Assembly: GCA_965153355.1 (NCBI GenBank) | Contig: OZ231127.1 | Coordinates: 31,682,001-31,746,000, forward strand | From: Flaccisagitta enflata | Taxonomy: Eukaryota; Chaetognatha; Sagittoidea; Aphragmophora | Direction of reading: 5' to 3' | DNA length: 64,000 nt | Part shown: positions 11,181-22,620 of the stretch, one piece after another | Layout of the letters: the number at the start of each line of letters is the position of its first letter | Numbering within the stretch: position 1 is the first letter of the stretch | The notes under the pieces: generated by a model | Databases searched by the model: none | What the model saw: only the letters and a program-made list of their open reading frames with translations | What the model was told of the DNA's origin: nothing | Made by a program: the position numbers and the translations under genes

Positions 11181-13271
11181 GGTAGAATGAGAGACAGACA
11201 GCTGGACATTGATGAAGGCAGATCCAAAGCCACAGCAGATAAAGGAACAGAAACAGAAACAGAGGTAGTGGCAAACAATCTGGCATTGACAGACAGCAGA
11301 AAAATACAGTATGATCCATCTCGAATGAAAAATTACATGACGGCATTTGCCAAAAAGTATAATTCAATTCTGAAAATAGGCATATGAAAAGTAATTGCTT
11401 GACATTTTTTTGAAAATACCATTTACAAGGCTTTTCCACGAAATTTTGATACTTTTTACACGTACGAGACTTTGTGACAAATCACGCTGAAAAAGGTCGT
11501 TTTTCTCTCTTTTTCACATTAAACTATATCCAATTCCGATTTTTTTTTCACGTATATACCATGAACTACATCGATATATGAAAGATGGACAACATTACTA
11601 CCTATCGCAGAGACCGACAAAACATGGATAGGAAAGAGACATTAAATTAGTCGAAGACGATCCCCAAAAAAAATATGCATATGATCAATTTACTGCAAAC
11701 CGACCTACGATCTTATTGAGGGGCGAATAAGCGTCTTTGAAGAAGAGTACACGCATGATCCAACATTTAAAAAGTTGTTTGTTGTATCTTTTCATCTTCC
11801 CTCCCTGCCGTCTCTCAACTTCCTATCTTAATCGTCGGCCCCCTTCATTTTTTTATTCTTTTCTCATCCCTTTCTATACTGGCTTCCTACTGCTACCCAT
11901 TCCCCTACTTTTCCTACTCTTCCTCCTCTTCTTCTTGATTTCTTTATCCTCTTCCTTCTTCTCTTCTTCAAGAGGTTCTTCCTCCGAAAATTCACAGTCA
12001 TGTCCCAGATATAAAATTGTTTGCAAATTTTCCAGGGGTCTTTTGGCGAGGGTCGCAACAGTACAAAAGGGGAGGAAGAGGAGGAAGAGGAGGAGGAGAA
12101 GGAAGAGTAATAGGAGAAGAAAGAATATAAAAAAGTAAAAAAAAAGGTGATGAATAAAAAAGAAGTAGAAGAAATAAAGGCAAAAAAAAAAAACAAAAAA
12201 AACAAAAAAAAAAGAAATACAAAGAAGAAGGAAAATAAGAAGGAACAGCAGTGAACAGAAAGCAGCTGTAAAGGGTGGGGGACTGAAATAGGGCATGTAC
12301 AAAAAGATGGAGATGGCCCCCTCACTTAAAAAAAAAAAGCACACACCAAAAGCAGCAAACTTAGCAAGATTATCGAAAGAATGCATGAATATGATGATGT
12401 TGAGAAAAACATTTTCACCCAATGAACGCCCTCACACATACCTTGTGCCGCGTTTTTAAGCTATATTGTGATCATTTCCCTATGTGTGTTTTTACTTTTA
12501 GTACCAACTCCACTCTATATTTTTCCGCGGCCTCTCGACGCACGCTTTCATCATCTATCGTCTTAAAAACCGACTTTTTACGATTATTTGCATGGATTTA
12601 TTTCTCCTTTGTAAGATTTCAAGTGGCGTTTCTTTTCCGCTTTTTTTCGTTGTAACTCTTCGACCTGAAGAGCGAAGAACAAGTGATTGAGAGAGGTTGT
12701 GTTCTTCGACTATTGATAAGCAATATGCTAAGAATCGTTAAGGCAAGAATGTTTTACTTGGGGTCTGATCTTGACTTCTATTCATACATATACGCCCTAC
12801 ACTTTGAAAAAGAAAGATGCGTTGCCACTAGATTGGTAACGGAGTAGGATATTACAATGGCTGTATTGGCACTATGTCATCATTTCCGATGGCTTTACAT
12901 CAACTCTCACCAGGTCTCCGCGATGTCTTGACACATGTTGAGATATAAAGAAAAGAAATTATGGCATCATTTGGCTTTTAAAGTGTTTTCACAGTATGAA
13001 CATGTCCAATAAAAAAAAACGTTAAAAGAGGATTTCGCGCACAAAAAAGTCTGTGATACAAAAACAAATGAGCAATTGAGGAAGAATGTTGATTGCCGAC
13101 AGATACGCCAAAAAGCGGAGGTGGAGAGTGAAGAAGAGGGGGAAGGAGAAAGGATAAAAAAAAGAGAACAATAAAAGCAAGGATACAGGCATGTTGAATA
13201 TCGTTCATGCCTTGGCATAAAGTCTTAAAATTAGACAAAAAAAAAAGGAAAGAGACAGTGGCTTTAAAAAC

Positions 13272-13273
<2 letters not shown>
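11181..13273. other. Spacer with purine/pyrimidine-rich tracts, no gene recognised
   Basis: The pyrimidine-rich segment 11760-11990 faces a purine-rich one at 12060-12240 (AGGAGGAAGAGGAGG, then A-rich), giving long but compositionally biased frames of up to 182 codons on the minus strand. They lack globular sequence and overlap each other in several frames. I reject them as genes. Confidence 0.5.

Positions 13274-13366
<93 letters not shown>
13274..13366. repeat. (GA)n microsatellite
   Basis: About 92 bp uninterrupted GA. Confidence 0.96.
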
Positions 13367-13369
<3 letters not shown>

Positions 13370-13446
13370 AACTACATAACAGACAGACCGACATGAAAGA
13401 AAAAAAACGACTGACCGGCAGACAGATATAAAAGGATAATATTGCT

Positions 13447-13560
13447 GGATACACGGCCAACGAGAAGACGCTTGAGGGTGGGCAGGGGCAGTAATGTAAG
13501 TGGGTAGGGACAGTATGTGGGTGAGTGGGGCCGTTATGTGGGTGGGCCTGGGTTGGAGCA
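13447..13560 (+). mobile_element. Family H 5' remnant
   Basis: GGATACACGGCCAAC, then GGGTGGGCAGGGGCAGTAATG, followed by degenerate GTGGGTGGG repeats. The usual AGTCGCGTGC has decayed to AGACGCTTGA. Confidence 0.5.
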
Positions 13561-13704
13561 ATTATGCTCAGAAAACACTTCGGCGGATTTCGCGTCACCC
13601 AAAATTTTGCATTTCCAACAGACCGACCTACCTAGCTGCGGACATACCATCTCAAATGGCCGTTTAGCAGGCAACAAAAAAAAACGATTGTCACGCGAAA
13701 AAAA

Positions 13705-13930
13705 CAAGGCCGGATACACGGTTACCCCAGTCGCGTGCGGGTGGGCAGGGGCTGTATTTGAGGTCACTCAATCATTTGGGCAGGAGCGATGAGGCCAAAG
13801 ACTGCAAAAACCAAAAAAAAAGTAAAGTGTGACGGACGGACGGACCGACGGACGGACGGACGGACCGACGGACGGACGGACCGATGGATGGACCGACAAA
13901 GCGGGTTGTAGAGTCGCGTAGCACGCGACT
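13705..13930 (+). mobile_element. Family H element, full copy
   Basis: CAAGGCCGGATACACGG, AGTCGCGTGCGGGTGGGCAGG, TTTGGGCAGGAGC, AAAGTAAAGTGTGACGG, then (GACG/GACC)n 13830-13897, AAAGCGGGTTGTAG and the hairpin AGTCGCGT-AGC-ACGCGACT followed by AAAAA. It is a good type copy of about 226 bp. Confidence 0.85.
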
Positions 13931-14549
13931 AAAAACTGGTTATTTGGAAAAAAGTCGAGATTCGAAGATTCGAAGACTTTTTGATTCCTGCGAAGAAAAG
14001 TTGTTTTCCCTTTTTTTCATGAGCCGTTTGAGGAAGTTGCTGCATTTTTGGGGCAGAACGGGACTACGCATGAAATTAATAGCTAAGAAAGAGCTAAATC
14101 TCCTCTTTCAGATGACGCCAAGCAGAATTCTGTGCGATCGATAGTTTTGGAGCTATGATTTTTTAAATCTTTTTTTATTTTCTCTCATTTTTGCATTTTT
14201 CCCTAAAACAAGGAATCAAGTTAGTTGAAGTCTATTTGAACTTTGAAATGTCCCAGGTGATGATTGTGCATCCTGGCAGCACAGTTTCTCTCTCATTTCA
14301 ACTCTGGACTCTATGAGAGGCTTTGTCCGTCAGTCCATCCATCGGTCTGTTGGTCTGTCTGTCCGTCCAAGTGGAAAAGTGGAAAAACAAGCTGTCTAGA
14401 TGCTTGAGTGTGGTGGTTGGGGTTGGGGTGTAGATGGGGGTCGGATGCCTCTGTCCACCTGTCTGCAACGATATTGTTACCCTGTGTTGCATGTTTTTCT
14501 CTGTTTTTCTCTCTGTCTCTCTCTCCCTCTCTCTCCCCCTCTCTCCCCC

Positions 14550-14598
<49 letters not shown>

Positions 14599-14879
14599 TT
14601 TTTTTCTCTCTCACTCTTTTTTTCTCTCTCACTCTCTTTTCTTCTCTCATTTTCTCGAGCAGCATTTACGACTTTTTTCCTACGGCGATTAGCCGCCCTT
14701 ATTGGTATTACTGAAAAACTTCATGATATACTCCATTATCTCTTATCGCATGTTGATTCAACATTGTTGAATCATACTCAGGAAGTTAGCACTATTTTCT
14801 ATTTTGAATAATTGTATAAGGTTTACATAGATTGTTGCACGCTTCCAATCAAATGACTGCACCGGTTTTCGGCAACGTT
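13931..14879. other. Spacer with TCTG/CT repeats and a family H 3' remnant
   Basis: 14308-14372 resembles the complement of a family H 3' end (CTCTATGAGAGGCTTTGTCCGTC, hairpin lost). 14505-14640 is mixed (TC)n and (TGTC)n. The rest has no feature that I recognise. Confidence 0.5.
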
Positions 14880-14888
14880 TAACTTTAA
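14880..14888. repeat. Left target-site duplication of FB-2
   Basis: TAACTTTAA, identical to 22116-22124. Confidence 0.85.
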
Positions 14889-14993
14889 GGCAGAGGTTTT
14901 TTAACTCTCCATTCACATCTCTCCCTTTTCTGAAGAAAACCTTAAGGACATCATATTGCTAATTCCTTGTGTCTATCTCACCATTGGGTTCAT

Positions 14994-17900
14994 CTCTCCA
15001 TTTTTTGAAAATACCTTAAATATGACTAATCATCTCTCCATTTTTGAACCATCTCTCCATTTATTGAAAATACCTGCTGTATGACTTATCATCTCTCCAT
15101 TTTTGAACCATCTCTCCATTTTTGAGAATAATTGCAATATGACTAATCATCTCTCCATTTTTGTACCATCTTTCCATTTTTTTGAAAATACCTGCTATAT
15201 GACTAATCATCTCTCCATTATTGAACCATCTCTCCATATTTGGAAATAACTGGAATATGACTAATCATCTCTCCATTTTTAAGCCATCTTTCCATTTTTT
15301 TTGAAAATACCTGCTATATGACTAATCATCTCTCCATTATTGAACCATCTCTCCATATTTGGAAATAACTGGAATATGACTAATCATCTCTCCATTTTTA
15401 AGCCATCTCTGCATTTTTTGAAAATAACTGCAATATGACTAATCAGTTCACCATTTTTGAACTATCTCTCTATGACTTGAAAAAACCTGCTATATGACTA
15501 ATCATCTCTCCATTTTTTTATCATCTCTCCATTTTTGAAAACAACTGCAATATGACTAATCATCTCTCCATTTTTGAACCATCTCTCCATTTTTTGAAAA
15601 TACCTGCTATATGACTAATCAGTTCACCATTTTTGAACTATCTCTCTATGTATTGAAAAAACCTGCTATATGACTAATCATCTCTCCATTTTTTTATCAT
15701 CTCTCCATTTTTGAAAACAACTGCAATATGACTAATCATCTCTCCATTTTTGAACCATCTCTCCATTTTTTGAAAATACTTGCAATATGACTAATCACCT
15801 CTCCATTTTTGAACCATCCCTCCATGTATTGTAAATACCCGCTATATGACTAATCATCTCTCCATTTTTGAACCATCTCTCCATTTTTGAAAATAACTGC
15901 AAGATGACTAATCATCTCTCCATTTTTGAGCCATCTCTCCATTTTTTGAAAATACCTGCTATATGACTAATCATCTCTCCATTATCGAACCATCTCTCCA
16001 TTTTTTGAAATTACCTGTTATATGACTATTGACTAATCATCTCTCCATTTTTGAACCATCTCTCCATTTTTTGAAAATACCCGCTATATGACTAATCATC
16101 TCTTCATTTATGAACCATCTCTCCATTTTTTGAAAATACTTGCAATATGACTAATCATCTCTCCATTTTTGAACCATCTCTCCATTTTTTGAAAATAACT
16201 GCAATATGACTAATCATCTCTCCATTTTTGAGCCATCTCCCCATTTTTTGAAAATGCCTGCTATATGACTAATCATCTCTCCATTATTGAACCATCTCTC
16301 CATTTTTTGAAAATAACTGCAATATGACTAATCATCTCTCCATTTTTGAGCCATCTCTCCATTTTTTGAAAATACTTGCAATATGACTAATCATCTCTCC
16401 ATTTTTGAACCATCTCTCCATTTTTGAAAATAACTGCAATATGACTAATTATCTCTCCATTTTTGAGCCATCTCTCCATTTTTGGGCAGCGGCCCCGAAG
16501 GGGACGAAGTCCTATAGAACACAGGGGGAATCTGTCCGTCCGTCCGTCTGTCCATCTGTATGTCCGTCCGTCCCCCCCCCCGCCCCACCCTCGGCTTCGT
16601 CTCCTTTGGGGCCCAAATTCAAACTGTATGGCCCAAATCCGAGCAAAATGGTCCAAATCCGCCCAAAATTGGCCAAATCCAGGCAAAATGGCCTAAGACC
16701 AGGTAAAATGGGCCTTATCTGGCTAGAAAACCTGAATTCTGGCCTGAGTTCTATTATCTTGGCCCCTTAAACTTAGATTCTGGCTCAAAAACCCACATCC
16801 AAGCCTTTGAGACCCAGATCCTGACCTTTGGGACCCAGATTCTGACCTCCAAGACCTAGGTGCTGGCCTTAAGGACCTAAATCCTAGCCTCAGAGGACCA
16901 AATCCTGACCTCAGAAACTGAAATCCTTGCCTCTGAGACCAAGAAATTGGTCTCTGAGACCCAGATTCTGGCCTTCGAGACCCAGATCCTGGCCTGCTCC
17001 TGCCTCAACTTAACCTACAAACTATACAAAAATGGTAAGGGTACCATTGTCCATATTCTGCCTATTGTCAGTTCTCCTTGCTATTCAATGAAAATTTGAA
17101 TAACAGGGCATCCTGGACAGAAGGAAGGCAAACAGGACGGATGGACGGAGGATGGGATGGACGGACGGACAGATTCCCCCTGTGTTCTACAGGACTTCGT
17201 CCCCTTCGGGGCTGCTGCCCTGCTCCCTCTCAACCTTCATCATTTCCTACTCAAGCAGGGCACGGGCACCGCTCTCCACTTACTGCCTTTGGACTGCTAT
17301 TTGAAAATACCTGCTGTATGACTAATCATCTCTCCATTATTGAACCATCTCTCCATTTCTTGAAAATAACTGCAATATGACTAATCATCTCTCCATTTTT
17401 GAACCATCTTCCACAGTTGAAAACTGCTATATGATAACATCTCCATTTTTTCATCATCTCTCCATTTTTTAAAAATAAATTAATGACATCATCTCCATTA
17501 TTGAATTCATCACACCATTTTGAAATACTGCAATATGACACCACCATTTTTGAACCATCTTCCATATATTGAAAAAACCTGCTATATGACATCATCTCTC
17601 CATTTTGAGCCATCTCTCCATGTATTGAAAATACTACTACATGACTAACATCTCTCCATTTTTGAACCATCTTCCATTTTTTGTAATAACTGTAATATGA
17701 CTAATCATCTTTTTTGAACCATCTTCATGTATTGAAAATACTTATATGACTAATATCTCTCCATTTTTGAACCATCTCTCCATTTTTGTGTAACTGTATT
17801 GAATTATCATCTTCCATTATTGAACCATCTCTCCATTTTTGAAATACTTGCAATATGACTAATCATCTCTCCATTTTTCATCTTCCATGTATTGAAAATA

Positions 17901-18349
17901 CCTGCTATATGACTAATCATCTCTCCATTTTGAACCATCTCTCCATTTTTTAAAACTGCAATATGACTAATCATCTCTCCATTTTTGCATCTTCCATTTT
18001 TTGAAAATATTTGCAATATGACTAATCATCTCTCCATTTTTGAACCATCTCTCCATTTTTGAAACTAACTGCAATATGACTAACCATCTCTCCATTTTTG
18101 AACCATCTCTCCATTTTTTGAAAATACTCACTATATGACTAATCATCTCTCCAATTATGAACCATCTCTCCATTTTTTGAAATTACCCGCTATATGACTA
18201 ATCATCTCTCCATTTTTCAGCCATCTCCCCATATTTTTAAAACACCTGCTATATGACTAATCATCTCTCCATTATTGAACCATCTCTCCATTTTTTGAAA
18301 ATAACTGCAATATGACTAATCATCTCACCATTTTTGAACTATCTCTCCC
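14994..18349 (+). repeat. FB-2 left satellite arm
   Basis: 59-bp units reading CATCTCTCCATTTTT on this strand, split by the family G copy at 16484-17299. From about 17400 to 18060 the units carry many one- to several-base deletions not seen elsewhere. Confidence 0.9.
16484..17299 (+). mobile_element. Family G element, subtype c, in FB-2 left arm
   Basis: Starts GGGCAGCGGCCCCGAAGGGG, then GAAGTCCTATAGAACACAGG and (GTCC)n. The core has CCAGATCCTGGCCTTCGAG-like units of about 20-30 bp, then (GGAC)n and TGTGTTCTACAGGACTTCG. A GGGGCTGCTGCCC block and GGGCACGGGCACCGCTCTCC follow; the end is CCTTTGGACTGCTA. It splits the satellite at a T run (CATTTTT before, TTGAAAATACC after). Confidence 0.8.
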
Positions 18350-21300
18350 TTTTGGTTCAAAAATGGAGAGATGAGTAGTCATATTGCAGTTACTTTCAAA
18401 AATGGAGAGATTGTTAAAAAATGGAGAGATGATTAGTCATATAGCAGGTATTTTCAATAAATGGAGAGATGGTTCAAAAATGGAGAGATGATTAGTCATA
18501 TAGCAGGTAATTTCAAAAAATGGAGAGATTGTTCAAAAATAGAGAGATGATTAGTCATATTGCAATTATTTTCAAAAAATGGAGAGATGGTTCAAAAATG
18601 GAGAGATAATTAGTCATGTAGCGGGTATTTTCAAAAAATGGAGAGATGGTTAAAAAATGGAGAGATGATTAGTCATATTGCAGTTATTTTCAAAAAATGG
18701 AGAGATGGTTCAATAATGGAGAGATGATTAGTCATATAGCAGGTATCTTCAAAAAATGGAGAGATGGTTCAAAAATAGAGAGATGATTAGTCATATTGCA
18801 GTTATTTTCAAAAATGGAGAGATGGTTCAAAAATGGAGAGATGATTAGTCATATAGCAGGTAATTTCAATAAATGGAGAGATGGTTCAAAAATGGAGAGA
18901 TGATTAGTCATATTGCAGTTATTTTCAAAAATGGAGAGATGGTTCAAAAATGGAGAGATGATTAGTCATATAGCAGGTATTTTCAAAGAATGGAGAGATG
19001 GTTCAAAAATGGAGAGATGATTAGTCATATTGCAGTTATTTTCAAAAATGGAGAGATGGTTCAAAAATGGAGAGATGATTAGTCATATAGCAGGTAATTT
19101 CAATAGATGGAGAGATGGTTCAAAAATGGAGAGATGATTAGTCATATTGCATTTATTTTCAAAAAATGGAGAGATGGTTCAAAAATGGAGAGATGATTAG
19201 TCATATAGCAGGTATTTTCAAAAAATGGAGAGATTGTTCAAAAATGGAGAGATGATTAGTCATATTGCAGGTATTTTCAAAAAATGGAGAGATTGTTCAA
19301 AAATGGAGAGATGATTAGTCATATTGCAAGTATTTTCAAAAAATGGAGAGATGGTTCAAAAATGGAGAGATGATTAGTCATATTGCAGGTATTTTCAAAA
19401 AATGGAGAGATTGTTCAATAATGGAGAGATGATTAGTCATATTGCATTTATTTTCAAAAAATGGAGAGATGGTTCAAAAATGGAGAGATGATTAGTCATA
19501 TTGCATTTATTTTCAAAAAATGGAGAGATGGCTCAAAAATGGAGAGATGATTAGTCATATTGCAGGTATTTTCAAAAAATGGAGAGATTGTTCAAAAATG
19601 GAGAGATGATTAGTCATATTGCAAGTATTTTCAAAAAATGGAGAGATGGTTCAAAAATGGAGAGATGATTAGTCATATTGCATTTATTTTCAAAAAATGG
19701 AGAGATGGTTTAATAATGGAGAGATGATTAGTCATATAGCAGGTATTTTCAAAAAATGGAGAGATGGCTCAAAAATGGAGAGATGATTAGTCATCTTGCA
19801 GTTATTTTCAAAAATGGAGAGATGGTTAAAAAATGGAGAGATGATTAGTCATATGACAGATATTTTCAAAAAATGGAGAGATGGCTCAAAAATGGAGAGA
19901 TGATTAGTCATATAGCAGATATATTCAAAAAATGGAGAGATTTTTCAAAAATGGAGAGATGATTAGTCATATTGCAAGTATTTTCTAAAAATGGAGAGAT
20001 GGTTCAAAAATGGAGAGATGATTAGTCATTTAGCAGGTATTTTCAAAAAATGGCGAGGTGGTTCAAAAATGGAGAGATGATTAGTCATATAGCAGGTATT
20101 TTCAATAAATGGAGAGATGGTTCAAAAATGGAGAGATGATTAGTCATATAGCAGGTATTTTCAAAAAATGGAGAGATGGTTCAAAAATGGAGAGATGATT
20201 AGTCATATTGCAGTTATTTTCAAAAAATGGAGAGATGGTTCAATAATGGAGAGATGATTAGTCATATAGCAGATATTTTCAAAAAATGGAGAGATGGTTC
20301 AAAAATGGAGAGATGATTAGTCATATTGCAGTTATTTTCAAAAATGGAGAGATGGTTCAAAAATGGAGAGATGATTAGTCATATAGCAGGTATTTTCAAT
20401 AAATGGAGAGATGGTTCAATAATGGAGAGATGATTAGTCATATAGCAGGTATTTTCAAAAAATGGAGAGATGGTTCAAAAATGGAGAGATGATTAGTCAT
20501 ATTGCAGTTATTTTCAAAAATGGAGAGATGGTTCAAAAATGGAGAGATGATTAGTCATATAGCAGGTATTTTTAATGAATAGAGAGATGGTTTAAAAATG
20601 GAGAGATGATTAGTCATATTGCAGGTATTTTCAAAAAATGGACAGATTGTTCAAAAAATGGAGAGATGATGAAAAAATGGAGAGATGATTAGTCATATAG
20701 CAGGATTTTCAATACATGGAGAGATGGTTCAAAAATGGTGAGATGATTAGTCATATTGCAGTTATTTTCAAGAAATGGAGAGATGGTTCAATAATGGAGA
20801 GATGATTAGTCATACAGCAGGTATTTTCAAATAGCAGTCCAAAGGCAGTAAGTGGAGAGCGGTGCCCGTGCCCTGCTTGAGTAGGAAATGATGAAGGTTG
20901 AGAGGGAGCAGGGCAGCGGCCCCGAAGGGGACGAAGTCCTGTAGAACACAGGGGGAATCTGTCCGTCCGTCCATCCATTCGTCCGTCCATCCGTCCTGTT
21001 TGCCTTCCTTCTGTCCAGGATGCCCTGTTATTCAAATTTTCATTGAATAGCAAGGAGAACTGACAATAGGCAGAATATGGACAATGGTACCCTTACCATT
21101 TTTGTATAGTTTGTAGGTTAAGTTGAGGCAGGAGCAGGCCAGGATCTGGGTCTCGAAGGCCAGAATCTGGGTCTCAGAGACCAATTTCTTGGTCTCAGAG
21201 GCAAGGATTTCAGTTTCTGAGGTCAGGAGTTGGTCCTCTGAGGCTAGGATTTAGGTCCTTAAGGCCAGCACCTAGGTCTTGGAGGTCAGAATCTGGGTCC

Positions 21301-22010
21301 CAAAGGTCAGGATCTGGGTCTCAAAGGCTTGGATGTGGGTTTTTGAGCCAGAATCTAAGTTTAAGGGGCCAAGATAATAGAACTCAGGCCAGAATTCAGG
21401 TTTTCTAGCCAGATAAGGCCCATTTTACCTGGTCTTAGGCCATTTTGCCTGGATTTGGCCAATCTTGGGCGGATTTGGACCATTGTGCTCGGATTTGGGC
21501 CATACAGTTTGAATTTGGGCCCCAAAGGAGACGAAGCCGAGGGTGGGGCGGGGGGGGACGGACGGACATACAGACGGACAGATGGACGGACGGACAGATT
21601 CCCCCTGTGTTCTATAGGACTTCGTCCCCTTCGGGGCCGCTGCCCAAAAATGGAGAAATGGTTCAAAAATGGAGAGATAATTAGTCATATTGCAGTTATT
21701 TTCAAAAATGGAGAGATGGTTCAAAAATGGTGAGATGATTAGTCATATTGCAAGTATTTTCAAAAAATGGAGAGATGGTTCAAAAATGGAGAGATGATTA
21801 GTCATATAGCGGGTATTTTCAATAAATGGAGAGATGGTTCAAAAATGGAGAGATGATTAGTCATATAGCAGGTATTTTCAAAAAATGGAGAGATGGTTCA
21901 AAAATGGAGAGATGATTAGTCATATAGCAGGTATTTTCAATAAATGGAGAGATGGTTCAAAAATGGAGAGATGATTAGTCATATAACAGGTATTTTCAAA
22001 AAATGGAGAG
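18350..22010 (-). repeat. FB-2 right satellite arm
   Basis: Same 59-bp unit inverted (AAAATGGAGAGATG on the plus strand), more regular than the left arm, split by the family G copy at 20832-21645. Confidence 0.9.
20832..21645 (-). mobile_element. Family G element, subtype c, in FB-2 right arm
   Basis: Near-identical inverted counterpart of 16484-17299, including both ends and the CCAGATCCTGGCC core, at the mirrored position of the palindrome. Confidence 0.8.
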
Positions 22011-22115
22011 ATGAACCCAATGGAGAGATAGACACAAGGAATTAGCAATATGATGTCCGTAAGGTTTTCTCCAAAAAAGGGAGAGATGTGAATGGAGAGT
22101 TAAAAAACCTCTGCC

Positions 22116-22124
22116 TAACTTTAA
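22116..22124. repeat. Right target-site duplication of FB-2
   Basis: TAACTTTAA, identical to 14880-14888. Confidence 0.85.
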
Positions 22125-22611
22125 GTACGCTTTCGTAGAAAAGCTTAGAGTTAGAGGGAGAGAAGTTGCTTTCCTCGACGAGTAACTGCCAAAACGACCC
22201 GTCCATCGATATTGCTTAAAACCGTTGGCCCTTGCAATCTAAAGTAATGAAATAAACAACAGATGTTTGCTCCTAAAGTCACATTTGATGCGGGACACCT
22301 TTATACAATTTGAAAGCTATAAAACGCTCATTTGCATATGGCAGTGAACAGGTTTCTTCTTCTCCGATCACTATACAATTTTGCTCAAATTTTATTAGTC
22401 GGCCATTAGATCGATTGTCATGGTTGTTAGTGATCACATCAAATGATTGATCATCTCCGTAGACATTGCCATCATGTCACTTTGGATGTTTAAAAAGAAA
22501 ATACCCACTTTTCTGTTCGGCTGAGCTTTACTAGAATATGTCATTCATGTGATACATCGATAGTCTTGCGTCGTGTTCACCATCTTGGCGAAAATATAAA
22601 TTGGTGGTGGG
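22125..22611. other. Unique spacer between FB-2 and FB-3, no feature seen
   Basis: Balanced composition, no long open frame and no repeat. It is one of the few apparently single-copy stretches. Confidence 0.6.
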
Positions 22612-22620
22612 GGAGTCAAC
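22612..22620. repeat. Left target-site duplication of FB-3
   Basis: GGAGTCAAC, identical to 53778-53786, 31 kb away. Confidence 0.8.

Larger units (their letters stand above)
14889..22115. mobile_element. FB-2: 7.2-kb foldback element with 59-bp satellite arms
   Basis: The ends are inverted copies: GGCAGAGGTTTTTTAACTC at the left and its complement at 22094-22115. The terminal match extends about 110 bp through TGTGTCTATCTCACCATTGG before the satellite begins. Each arm is a tandem array of a roughly 59-bp unit built from two CATCTCTCCATTTTTGAA phrases plus AATACCTGCTATATGACTA or AATAACTGCAATATGACTA. The arms meet head to head near 18350 with no loop; about 90 units in total. A perfect 9-bp target duplication flanks it. 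Each arm also holds one inverted family G copy. There is no coding sequence. Tandem-repeat arms plus a 9-bp duplication point to a Foldback/MULE element (inference). Confidence 0.9.

Noticed and set aside
11864-12422. Overlapping minus-strand frames of 153 and 182 codons
   Set aside because: Phe/Ser/Leu-rich from a purine tract on the opposite strand, in two phases at once, without globular sequence.
13705-13930. Family H as a tRNA-derived SINE with an A tail
   Set aside because: No A/B boxes; the A run after ACT belongs largely to the target, as the empty sites at 38701 and in the FB-3 arm show.
13705-13930. Family H as a canonical Helitron
   Set aside because: No TC start, and the hairpin directly touches the terminal ACTA instead of lying about ten bases upstream of CTRR. 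A Helentron/HINE-like class fits better but remains unproven.
14994-18349. CRISPR array
   Set aside because: The 59-bp units are contiguous with no unique spacers, and the array is part of an inverted transposon-like palindrome in eukaryotic DNA.
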